DNA from: an uncultured Prevotella sp.
Lineage (GTDB): Bacteria > Bacteroidota > Bacteroidia > Bacteroidales > Bacteroidaceae
Direction of reading: 5' to 3'
NCBI GenBank assembly: GCA_900318625.1
Contig: ONLG01000021.1
Location: forward strand, 1-52,944
DNA length: 52,944 nucleotides
Part shown: in pieces, positions 8,023-15,199 of the stretch
How positions within the stretch are numbered: position 1 is the first letter of the stretch
Layout: every line of letters starts with the position of its first letter
Translations under genes and position numbers: made by a program
The notes under the pieces: generated by a model
What the model saw: only the letters and a program-made list of their open reading frames with translations
Databases searched by the model: none
What the model was told of the DNA's origin: nothing

Positions 8023-8235
8023 TATTCAAACTAATTTGATTTGACACTTCAATAATTTCTTTATCCTCAACATTTGCTAAGCCACTAATCATAGCTTTTT
8101 TTATAGCATAGTTATTTCCTTCGTAAAGCCTATACTGAATTTCACCTTGATTTTCTCACGTAATGTTTCTTTATACTTAGGCAGTGAGGAATTCCTGCCC
8201 GTTGAAATCGTGTTTAAATCTCTACCTATACACAT
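8015..8235 (-). pseudogene. Frameshifted small gene upstream of the HEPN gene
   Basis: Two minus-strand frames join into one protein of about 74 residues. The first, from the ATG at 8235 behind AAGGAAAAAG, reads MCIGRDLNTISTGRNSSLPK and on to YKETLREK. The second reads QGEIQYRLYEGNNYAIKKAM and continues to ISLNNE, stopping at 8015-8017. A single A lost from an A5 run near 8152-8155 (GAGAAAATC for GAGAAAAATC) would restore one frame, so this looks like a recent frameshift or a sequencing error. Its stop overlaps the HEPN ATG by 8 bases, indicating former translational coupling. I do not recognise the family. An antitoxin-like or partner role is only a guess from position. A programmed shift is less likely because no canonical slippery heptamer is present. 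Confidence 0.5.
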
Positions 8236-8306
8236 AATAGTAACTTTTTCCTTGCCTACCGCTTCCCCCTGCTTCGGCGGTTAATAGATTGTTTAGGTGT
8301 GGAAAC

Positions 8307-8638
8307 AAAAAAGACGTGGGAGAAGCCTTCCATTGCTTATCCCACACTCCGGCTCTCGCATTGCCTAATCCAAGGATAAGCAACTAAGCCAGCCCACGCC
8401 ATCGCGTATTATATATAGGTATGCTAACAAACCAGTTGTGGCTTGCACACATACGGGTATAATACACCCAGCATGGACGCCTCGTTGCGTTTATCTTCTT
8501 GGATTTGTCAGAGTTGCGAGATCTGAGTGTAGAAGATAACGTTCGAAAACGTCCTTTTAGAGTCCCGTCCGCAGAGCGGAAAGACTCTGTTCCATAATGT
8601 TATGACCCGCCCTCCACACGCTTGGGCTGGCATAGTCT
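8307..8638 (-). ncRNA. Candidate structured noncoding RNA or leader, about 330 nt, family unknown
   Basis: The minus strand has a perfect promoter just upstream, an intrinsic terminator at its end and several strong helices. The closing stem pairs 8384-8396 with 8623-8635 (12 pairs, one mismatch; core GCCAGCCCA). A two-part hairpin pairs 8559-8564/8583-8588 and 8568-8572/8576-8580. Another stem pairs 8491-8499 with 8531-8539 (9 bp). The 3' terminator pairs 8316-8321/8340-8345 and 8323-8326/8335-8338, followed by six T. An alternative 10-bp pairing of 8333-8342 with 8374-8383 (TTGCTTATCC) excludes the terminator, so the RNA may act as an attenuating leader of the frameshifted gene and HEPN gene. 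No RNase P, tmRNA, SRP or 6S hallmark was found. It could be a trans-acting RNA instead. Confidence 0.6.
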
Positions 8639-8642
8639 GTGA

Positions 8643-8673
8643 CAAAGATAGGAATAATCAATAATAGAGCAAA
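8643..8673 (-). promoter_or_regulatory. Consensus promoter of the structured RNA
   Basis: On the minus strand TTTG (8670-8673), exactly 19 bases, TATCTTTG (8643-8650). This is as good a match to the Bacteroidota consensus as any in the window. Transcription should begin near 8636-8640, at the base of the closing helix of the RNA. Confidence 0.8.
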
Positions 8674-8733
8674 GGAAAAAGGGAATTTTATTTCTCGGAG
8701 AAAGGTAGGTAGTGAGTAGGTTGTAATAAAATA

Positions 8734-8783
8734 GTTAAGCCAGTGGTCGTCGGAGAATGATTCCGGGCAACCATTGGCTTAAC
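8734..8783 (-). terminator. Hairpin downstream of idh, probable terminator
   Basis: Arms 8734-8746 (GTTAAGCCAGTGG) and 8771-8783 form 13 pairs with one G-T wobble and an inner CGGA/TCCG stem. On the minus strand TATTTTATT follows. It probably ends the idh transcript. The arm GTTAAGCCA also begins the 28-bp idh-end repeat at 8814, so a role as recombinase arms is conceivable. Confidence 0.55.
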
Positions 8784-8813
8784 TTATGTTTAGGGAGTGC
8801 TGACTAAGCAGTT

Positions 8814-8841
8814 GTTAAGCCAGCCTGCGCTCCAGTCTTTC
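8814..8841 (+). repeat. Right copy of 28-bp direct repeat, idh 3' end (att-like)
   Basis: Covers the last eight codons and stop of idh (read on the minus strand) plus one flanking base. See the left copy at 3764-3791. Integration into the 3' end of a conserved housekeeping gene that restores the reading frame is a common strategy; e14 in the Escherichia coli icd gene is a precedent for this type of target. Confidence 0.6.
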
Positions 8842-10026
8842 GCGTATGGCAGCGATGAAGCCGGCTGAGTTGACGGCTGTGGGGGTGATGCCCTCCATCA
8901 GGTTGACGAGGTCTTTCGTTGCGATGCCTTCGTTGAGGGTGTCGAAGCAGGCACCTTCGAGCTGGTCGGCAAAGTTCTGCAGTGCGTCGATGCCGTCGAG
9001 CTCGCCGCGCTTGCGCAGGGCTCCCGTCCATGCAAAGATGGTAGCCATGGGGTTGGTGGATGTGTCCTCACCCTTCAGGTAGCGGTAGTAGTGGCGAGTG
9101 ACGGTGCCGTGGGCAGCCTCATACTCGTATTTGCCGTCGGGACTGACGAGCACAGAGGTCATCATGGCAAGCGAGCCGAAGGCCGTGGATACCATGTCGC
9201 TCATCACGTCGCCGTCGTAGTTCTTGCAGGCCCAGATGTATCCGCCCTTTGAACGTATCACGCGAGCCACTGCATCGTCGATAAGCGTGTAGAAGAACTC
9301 CAGTCCGCGCTTCTCGAACTCGTCCTTGTACTCCTCGAATACTTCGTAGAAGATGATCTTGAACTGTGCGTCGTATTTCTTGGAAATGGTGTCCTTGGTA
9401 GAGAACCACAGGCTCTGGTTGGTGTCGAGAGCGAACTTGAAGCACGAGTGAGCAAACGAACGTATCGACTTGTCGGTGTTGTGCATACCCTGAATAACGC
9501 CTGCGCCCTTGAAGTTGTGGATTACCACCTCTTCGTGTTTGCCGCTTTCGCCGTCGAACACGAGCTTTGCAACGCCGGGCTCGTCGGCTCTCAGCTCAAC
9601 GCTTTTGTACACATCGCCGTAGGCATGGCGTGCAATGGTGATGGGCTTCTCCCAGTTCTTCACAGCCGGACGTATGCTGGGGATGGTTATCGGCGTGCGG
9701 AACACTGTGCCGTCGAGTATCGAGCGGATGGTGCCGTTGGGACTCTTCCACATCTCGTGGAGCTTGTACTCGTCCATGCGCTGGTGGTTGGGGGTGATGG
9801 TGGCGCACTTCACGGCCACGCCATACTTCTTGGTGGCCTCGGCAGAGTCGATGGTTATCTGGTCGCGGGTCTCGTCGCGCTTGGGCAAACCGAGGTCGTA
9901 GTACTCTGTTTTCAGCTCAACGAAGGGCATGATAAGCTCTTCCTTAATCATTTTCCACAGGATGCGGGTCATCTCGTCGCCATCCATCTCAACGAGAGGA
10001 GTGGTCATCTGGATTTTTTCTTTCAT
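8815..10026 (-). CDS. icd: NADP-dependent isocitrate dehydrogenase, eukaryote-like homodimeric type
   Basis: 403 residues that convert isocitrate to 2-oxoglutarate with CO2 and NADPH. The N-terminus (VEMDGDEMTRILWKMIKEEL), ATITPNHQRMDEY, the substrate-binding serine loop (WKSPNGTIRSILDGTVFR) and the C-terminal NADP region (AAHGTVTRHYYR) are those of the IDP/mitochondrial-type subfamily, not the E. coli type. The protein is full length. It is the last gene of the long minus-strand run and follows citCG by 82 bases with no obvious terminator, so it may be partly cotranscribed with citrate lyase. Its 3' end is duplicated at 3764. The start at 10026 (MKEKIQMTT) is preferred; the ATG at 10008 is an alternative. 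Confidence 0.95.
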   Translation of the reverse strand: MKEKIQMTTPLVEMDGDEMTRILWKMIKEELIMPFVELKTEYYDLGLPKRDETRDQITIDSAEATKKYGVAVKCATITPNHQRMDEYKLHEMWKSPNGTIRSILDGTVFRTPITIPSIRPAVKNWEKPITIARHAYGDVYKSVELRADEPGVAKLVFDGESGKHEEVVIHNFKGAGVIQGMHNTDKSIRSFAHSCFKFALDTNQSLWFSTKDTISKKYDAQFKIIFYEVFEEYKDEFEKRGLEFFYTLIDDAVARVIRSKGGYIWACKNYDGDVMSDMVSTAFGSLAMMTSVLVSPDGKYEYEAAHGTVTRHYYRYLKGEDTSTNPMATIFAWTGALRKRGELDGIDALQNFADQLEGACFDTLNEGIATKDLVNLMEGITPTAVNSAGFIAAIRERLERRLA

Positions 10027-10108
10027 GTTAATGTCTGGTTTAAAGTGTCAAACGACAGTTTATTTTAATAACTTCTTTTAGTCTGAAATATTGTATCGGC
10101 CCGATTAT

Positions 10109-11836
10109 TTAGGCTTGAGCGGTGAGCAGATGTATGAAGATGGTGAGCGACAGCATATCGGCACTGCCGCCGGGGGAGATGTTTCTGCGGATGAACAGCC
10201 TGTCGAGGTCGGACAGGGCGGCGGGGGAGAAATGTTGCAGGGTGTCAGCGGCTTGCGCCTTTACCCACTTGGCAGCCTCGCTGCCGCCACGGTGGTAGAC
10301 GTTTGTGTCGTCGAGGGAGGCCATTATGCTGAGCAGAGTCTTGTGGTTGCGGTGCGGGTCGCCGGTCAGCGATGCGTAGTAGGGCAGCCATTGCTCGAAA
10401 AGTGTGGCATAGCCGCCCTGCGCAGCGGCGAGTGCGCCGCCTTTGCCGTGCTGTCGTTCCACCTCTGCGCCGTGAGTGCCAGTGGGCCGCGGCATAGTGG
10501 CAGCTATCCTTCTTATCTCAGCTTGCAGCTGTTCGGGGGCTATGCAGCCATGTTTGCTGTAGGCTGCCGCTGCCGCTGCCGCCGTGATGCCAAGGGCGAA
10601 GAGTGCTCCGCGGTGGGTGTTCACGCCGTGGGTGGCACCGAGCATCGCCGCCTCGGCAGCCATGCCTGTTTGCCTGATGCGTGAGCTGTCGTGGCAGCAG
10701 TCGTCCTCGCACAGTCTGGCGAAGTATGGGCGCAGTGCCGCAATGCTCTGCTGCATGAGGCGATAGTCCATATCCTGGTGGGCACCGTTGTTGTTTCGGT
10801 CCACAAGACCTGGCTTTGGAGTGGTGTCGAGCTCGTCGGTGAGGGCTTTGCAGACCTGATGTGCGAAGAGGAAAGGCAGGGTGGTGGAGTAGGCCAGTGA
10901 GCAGGCGCGAGCCATCTTGCCCTCGGCCAGCGCGTGGCGCAGGGTGGAAGCCGAGATGTCGCCAAGGCGCGGAATCTCAACCACGCCGTAGCCGTAGGTT
11001 GGCAGCACTTCGTGGATGAGCTGGTTGTATCGGTTGGTTAGTGGGTCGGTGGGCTCGGAGCCGATGAAGCGTTTGTGTATGCCCAAGTGGGGAGCAATGA
11101 AATGCACAAACACATCGAGGTCGAGGCGTATCTGGTTGTCGGTTGCCGAACTCAGTTTCTTAAGGAAATAGGTGGGAAAGGTGGTCTGCGACACGCTGTA
11201 GTCGCTGCCCTCGCATACGTTCACGTTCGTAAGGTCGCGCGTTCCGCGGCGTATCATCTCTATGCGCTCGGCGTATGGGAACTCGCTGCAGTCCTCCTTC
11301 ACCACCACCACGTGGAGCCAGGTAACTTGTCTGGAGGCTTGCTCTATGAGATAGCGGTGTCCGAGGGTGAAGGGATTGGCGTTCATCACTATCACGCCGC
11401 TCTCACCCAGTCGTCGCTGCGAGGAAAGGTAGTTGCAGTAGCTGCGCAGCTCGGTTCCGTTTTCCATGAGGATGGCCTCTGGGGCTTTGCCTATGATGTG
11501 GAACCCGAGGTTCTCGAATATCTGTTGGTTGCCGGGTTTGGTGAACACCCTTGCCGAAGTGTAGTGGTGCGAGTAGATTTCGCTGAGCAGATGCGACACC
11601 AGACGGCTTGAGAAACCCTCGTCGCGCAGCTCCGGGTCGACGGCAATGCACCGTATCACGTTGCCCTTCAGTCCGCCTCCGGCCAATATCTGCTCGTCGT
11701 TGTCGATGGAGAACACGGCGGCATAGTAGTCTACGTCGTCGAGGCGCAGGCCGTTGGCAGCGAGAAAACCCTCTACTTGCCGTCTGCAGAAGGGCGACGA
11801 GAGGGGCATGGGGCGTATCTCGAACTCGTTATACAT
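10109..11836 (-). CDS. citCG: Fused citrate lyase ligase and triphosphoribosyl-dephospho-CoA synthase (CitC-CitG)
   Basis: 575 residues joining two maturation enzymes of citrate lyase. The N-terminal ~330 residues are CitC, which acetylates the acyl carrier protein prosthetic group with ATP and acetate: a GNAT-like start followed by the nucleotidyltransferase signature (MNANPFTLGHRYLIEQA). The C-terminal ~245 residues are CitG, which makes 2'-(5''-triphosphoribosyl)-3'-dephospho-CoA from ATP and dephospho-CoA; its hallmark TPKPGLVDRNNNGAH and the GVNTHRGALFALG segment are intact. The start is the ATG at 11836 (MYNEFEIRP), overlapping the citX stop by 8 bases. Such CitC-CitG fusions occur in some Bacteroidota. 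Confidence 0.9.
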   Translation of the reverse strand: MYNEFEIRPMPLSSPFCRRQVEGFLAANGLRLDDVDYYAAVFSIDNDEQILAGGGLKGNVIRCIAVDPELRDEGFSSRLVSHLLSEIYSHHYTSARVFTKPGNQQIFENLGFHIIGKAPEAILMENGTELRSYCNYLSSQRRLGESGVIVMNANPFTLGHRYLIEQASRQVTWLHVVVVKEDCSEFPYAERIEMIRRGTRDLTNVNVCEGSDYSVSQTTFPTYFLKKLSSATDNQIRLDLDVFVHFIAPHLGIHKRFIGSEPTDPLTNRYNQLIHEVLPTYGYGVVEIPRLGDISASTLRHALAEGKMARACSLAYSTTLPFLFAHQVCKALTDELDTTPKPGLVDRNNNGAHQDMDYRLMQQSIAALRPYFARLCEDDCCHDSSRIRQTGMAAEAAMLGATHGVNTHRGALFALGITAAAAAAAYSKHGCIAPEQLQAEIRRIAATMPRPTGTHGAEVERQHGKGGALAAAQGGYATLFEQWLPYYASLTGDPHRNHKTLLSIMASLDDTNVYHRGGSEAAKWVKAQAADTLQHFSPAALSDLDRLFIRRNISPGGSADMLSLTIFIHLLTAQA

Positions 11837-12374
11837 AGTTCTCAACCATTTCTTTTATCCTCTGCAGCACCTCTTCACGGGTGTGGCTGTGGTTGCGCAT
11901 ACAGTAGCGTGCCTCGTTGTGGCACAGCAGGCAGCGGCGCGGCGGCAGTCCGATGGTGCTGCGTTCGACGGGTATGCCGCGCTGGTCGATGATGTCGATG
12001 TCAAAAAGTCGGCCTAACGGGTGTTCTTCCTCTATGCGACAGGCTTTCCGCTTGGCTTCGGAGGGGGCGAGCGGAGTGAGCAGATAAGCCTCGAAACCAG
12101 TGTTGAGGTCGCGCACTGTGGGCTGTTTGCCAAATGCTTGGGCAAGTGCCTCTACCGCCGCGCGGCCTGTTCGGAGCGACAGCGAGTTGCGTTTCACCGT
12201 GCCGGGCATCACTATGGTGAGCATCACCACCGTCATGCCGGGATTGTCGGCAAGCAGACGGTGTTGCAGCTTGCTTCGTTCGTCGCGGCTGCGGAGCAGC
12301 TCCTCCAGGCTGATGGCCTGTGGAGTTGCTTCCGTTGCCGGGTCTTCAGATTTATGATAATGAGAGTTATGCAT
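11829..12374 (-). CDS. citX: Holo-citrate lyase synthase (apo-citrate lyase phosphoribosyl-dephospho-CoA transferase)
   Basis: 181 residues. CitX transfers the phosphoribosyl-dephospho-CoA group made by CitG to the serine of the acyl carrier subunit CitD. Recognisable segments are LEELLRSRDERSKLQHRLL, MLTIVMPGTVKRN near the middle, and the C-terminal RRCLLCHNEARYCMR common to the family. It overlaps citF by 8 bases at the start and citCG by 8 at the end, so it is translated as part of the cit operon. Length is typical. No anomaly seen. Confidence 0.92.
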   Translation of the reverse strand: MHNSHYHKSEDPATEATPQAISLEELLRSRDERSKLQHRLLADNPGMTVVMLTIVMPGTVKRNSLSLRTGRAAVEALAQAFGKQPTVRDLNTGFEAYLLTPLAPSEAKRKACRIEEEHPLGRLFDIDIIDQRGIPVERSTIGLPPRRCLLCHNEARYCMRNHSHTREEVLQRIKEMVENYV

Positions 12375-13905
12375 CGATGTTTCTTATCACATCCATCACC
12401 GAACCGTCGCGGTTCATCACTATTCCGACAACCTTGTCGCCGAAAGGCAGTGGGTCGGCATGGCCTATTATGCGCTCGCCGCGCTCTTTCAGGGCTGCTA
12501 TGTCTACGATGTTCATGCCAGCCTGGCGCAGACGTTCGGCTATCTCGGGACGGCGCGGGTTGACTGCAATGCCGTATTCCGTCACCACTACGTCGACGGT
12601 AGAGCCGGGAGTGATGAGCGTAGTCACCTTGTCCACGATGCACGGGATGCGTCCGCGCAGCAGCGGACAGACTATAATGGACAGTGCCGAGTCGGCTGCC
12701 GTGTCGGGATGGCCGCCTATGGCACCGCGGATGATGCCGTCGCTGCCCACGAGAACATTCACGTTGAAGTCTACATCGACCTCAAGGGCCGACAGTATGA
12801 CGATGTCGAGGAAGTGGGTAGCCGAGCCTGGCTCCTGCGCACTGGCGTATTCGATAGACGAAACCTCCTTGTGCATACGGTCGTCGCGCAGCGATTCGGC
12901 TGCAACCTTGTCGAAAGACTGCACGTCCATGAGTCGTTCGATAAGCCCTTCCTGGTGCATCTTGACCATGTGGGCAGTGATGCCGCCCAGCGCGAAGCTG
13001 GCTTTGATGCCCTGGTCAATCATGCTTTGGCGGATATACTTCACCGCAGCGAGCGATGCTCCGCCCGAACCTGTCTGTATGGAGAAGCCCGGCTTGAAGT
13101 AGCCGCTGTTGATTATCACCTTGGCAGCTTGCTGGGCGAGGAGAATGTCGCGCGGGTTCTTGGTGTCGCGGATGGCTCCCGAGGAGATCTTCGACGAGTC
13201 GCCGACACTCTCTACCACCACTACGCTGTCGACATCAATCTCCGATATGCCCGACGGACGGTTGGGATAGGGCACAAGGTCGTCGGTAAGGATAACCACG
13301 TGGTCGGCATATTGTGCGTCGGGGAGGGCGTAGCCGATGCTTCCGCAGATAGACTTGGCATTGGCGGAACGCGAGTATCCGCAGGAATTGCCCATCGGAT
13401 CTGACGACGATGCGCCGAGGAAAGCCACGTCGATGTGGAGCTCGCCGCTTGCTATTGCGCTGCCTCGGCTGCCGTGGGAGCGGAATACCACGGGCTCTTT
13501 CATCAGTCCGTGTGAAATCTCCTGGGCCAGTTTGCCTCGCAGTCCGGAAGTGGAGATGCGGCTGATAACGCCGTTGCGTATGTGTTCTATCAGCGGCTCG
13601 TGAACGTCGATGAGGCTCGATGCGGCCAGATGCAGGTCTTTGTAGCCCATTTCGGCAAGTTTGGCAACCACCATGTTCACCACTTTGTCGCCGGCGCGGA
13701 AGTGATGGTGAAACGAAATGGTCATCCCGTCTTTCAGTCCGCTGCGCCTGATAGCTTCTTCAAGGCTCACAACCTTGTACGAGTTGGTGAGCTTGTCGGT
13801 GCGCGGAGCTGGCTCCTTGGGTTGCTGTTTGCCGTCGAAGACGGGCTTGTGAAGCCTTTTGGCGGCTTCGGTTATAAGGTCTATGCGGTCTGTTGTGGTG
13901 TTCAT
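12367..13905 (-). CDS. citF: Citrate lyase alpha subunit
   Basis: 512 residues. CitF is the acetyl-ACP:citrate acyl-carrier-protein transferase of citrate lyase, which swaps the acetyl group for citrate on CitD before CitE cleaves it to oxaloacetate. The CoA-transferase-like fold is supported by GMTISFHHHFRAGD, FRSHGSRGSAIASGE, GASSSDPMGNSCGYS and TGSGGASLAAVKYI. Full family length. It overlaps citE by 4 bases and citX by 8. No citrate transporter is seen nearby, so citrate may be made internally or imported by an unlinked carrier. Confidence 0.96.
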   Translation of the reverse strand: MNTTTDRIDLITEAAKRLHKPVFDGKQQPKEPAPRTDKLTNSYKVVSLEEAIRRSGLKDGMTISFHHHFRAGDKVVNMVVAKLAEMGYKDLHLAASSLIDVHEPLIEHIRNGVISRISTSGLRGKLAQEISHGLMKEPVVFRSHGSRGSAIASGELHIDVAFLGASSSDPMGNSCGYSRSANAKSICGSIGYALPDAQYADHVVILTDDLVPYPNRPSGISEIDVDSVVVVESVGDSSKISSGAIRDTKNPRDILLAQQAAKVIINSGYFKPGFSIQTGSGGASLAAVKYIRQSMIDQGIKASFALGGITAHMVKMHQEGLIERLMDVQSFDKVAAESLRDDRMHKEVSSIEYASAQEPGSATHFLDIVILSALEVDVDFNVNVLVGSDGIIRGAIGGHPDTAADSALSIIVCPLLRGRIPCIVDKVTTLITPGSTVDVVVTEYGIAVNPRRPEIAERLRQAGMNIVDIAALKERGERIIGHADPLPFGDKVVGIVMNRDGSVMDVIRNIDA

Positions 13906-14792
13906 AGTAGGTCCTCCTGTCTTAAAATTCCTGATGCTATGGCGAGGTCGATGGTGCGCTGGGCACGCAATACCACAGGGCGGTCTACCATCTTGCCGTT
14001 AACGGCGATCACTCCCGAACCGCGTTTCTCGGCTTCGCGTATCGCTGCGATTATGGTCTGGGCTTTCTGAATGTCCTTCTCTTTCGGGGCAAACACCTCG
14101 TTCACGATTTGTATCTGGCGCGGATTGATAATCGACTTGCCGTCGAAGCCCAGAGTCTTGATAAGTACCACTTCGCGGCGGAAGGTTTCCATGTCGTTGA
14201 GATTGGAGTAGACGGTGTCCAGCGCGTCAATGCCGGCGGCACGTGCAGCCACTACGATGGTCTGGCGAGCCAGCAACAGCTCGTCGCCTCCGGGCGTGCG
14301 CTGCGTCTTAAGGTTGGCGCAGTAGTCCTCGGCACCCAGTGCTATGCCCATCATTCGTTTCGAGGCGACGGCAATGGAGTAGGCGTTGACAATGCCGAGA
14401 GCACTTTCTATGGCTGCCATAATCTTGGTGCGGCCAACGCATCCCAGCTCTTTCTCCACCTTCTCAATCTCTCGTTCCACTTCGCGGACCTCTTCAGCCG
14501 TCTCGGTCTTCGGCATACGGATAACGTCTACGCCTGCTTTCACCACGGCTTCGATGTCCTTCTTGCCGTAGGGAGTGTTCAGAGGGTTGATCCTCACCAC
14601 CATTTCTGTGTCACCGTAGTCGATGGTTTTCAGTGCGTTATACACCAACAGACGCGCTGCGTCCTTCTCTGCCATAGTCACCGAGTCCTCAAGGTCGAGC
14701 ATGATAGAGTCGGGACCATAGATGAAAGCATCCTGCATCATACCCGGATTGTTGCCGGGTACGAACATCATGGTTCTTCTTAGTCGTTGCAT
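13902..14792 (-). CDS. citE: Citrate lyase beta subunit (citryl-ACP lyase)
   Basis: 296 residues of the CitE/HpcH aldolase family. It cleaves citryl-ACP into oxaloacetate and acetyl-ACP using Mg. The N-terminus RRTMMFVPGNNPGMMQDAFI, LDLEDSV, VVRINPLNT, IMAAIESALGIVNAY and ALGAEDYCANL are the family's substrate- and metal-binding segments. It follows citD by 34 bases and overlaps citF by 4. Nothing unusual. Confidence 0.96.
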   Translation of the reverse strand: MQRLRRTMMFVPGNNPGMMQDAFIYGPDSIMLDLEDSVTMAEKDAARLLVYNALKTIDYGDTEMVVRINPLNTPYGKKDIEAVVKAGVDVIRMPKTETAEEVREVEREIEKVEKELGCVGRTKIMAAIESALGIVNAYSIAVASKRMMGIALGAEDYCANLKTQRTPGGDELLLARQTIVVAARAAGIDALDTVYSNLNDMETFRREVVLIKTLGFDGKSIINPRQIQIVNEVFAPKEKDIQKAQTIIAAIREAEKRGSGVIAVNGKMVDRPVVLRAQRTIDLAIASGILRQEDLL

Positions 14793-14826
14793 AGTATTGC
14801 TTTTTCAGGTTGTCGGTATTGTGTTG

Positions 14827-15108
14827 TCAGTCGCTCCACACGTCTTTGCCCGTCGCCCGCACGGCGGCTGCCGTGACGCGGGCACGTATGGTGCAGTCGA
14901 GGGCTCCCTTGTCGGTGGCTTTCAACACGGCATCGGTGATGCCCTGCGAGGCAAGGGTCTGGGTGATTACTTCCTTGATCTGATTTCCAAACTGATAGGC
15001 CACAGTGCTTTCGAGGTCTATCTGCAGACCGCCCTTGTCGTTTGGGAGTAGCTGAATCATAATGTCTCCCGACTCCAAGGTGCCGGCAAATGCGGTTTTC
15101 AATTCCAT
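14827..15108 (-). CDS. citD: Citrate lyase acyl carrier protein (gamma subunit)
   Basis: 93 residues. The conserved start MELKTAFAGTLESGDIMIQL places the serine that carries phosphoribosyl-dephospho-CoA at residue 13. The ATG at 15108 is chosen because it gives this family start; the open frame runs upstream through a hairpin into the lpdA end. It is the first cit gene, so transcription could start either in the lpdA-citD gap or read through from the gcv genes. The tandem ACTAACCTA just before the ATG has no clear role. Confidence 0.93.
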   Translation of the reverse strand: MELKTAFAGTLESGDIMIQLLPNDKGGLQIDLESTVAYQFGNQIKEVITQTLASQGITDAVLKATDKGALDCTIRARVTAAAVRATGKDVWSD

Positions 15109-15152
15109 ATAGGTTAGTATTAGGTTAGTAATAATGGTTTCTTGCAGGTGAT

Positions 15153-15185
15153 GGGCACTGCCGCAAGCTGCGTGCGACAGTGCCC
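15153..15185 (-). terminator. Hairpin between lpdA and citD
   Basis: GGGCACTG at 15153-15160 pairs with CAGTGCCC at 15178-15185; inner CGCA/TGCG pairs extend the stem to about 12 bp with one mismatch. No T-run follows on the minus strand, so it may be a weak terminator or an mRNA-stability element separating the gcv and cit halves. Confidence 0.4.
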
Positions 15186-15199
15186 TTGTGGGTATATGG

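Noticed and set aside
8148-8160. Programmed frameshift in the small ORF
   Set aside because: No canonical slippery heptamer; slipping would pair lysine tRNA with GAA. A lost A is simpler, though not proven.
8307-8638. RNase P RNA, tmRNA, SRP RNA or retron RNA
   Set aside because: No RNase P core (GAGGAAAGTCC type), no tag reading frame or CCA end, no SRP GGAA-loop core; no reverse transcriptase nearby for a retron.
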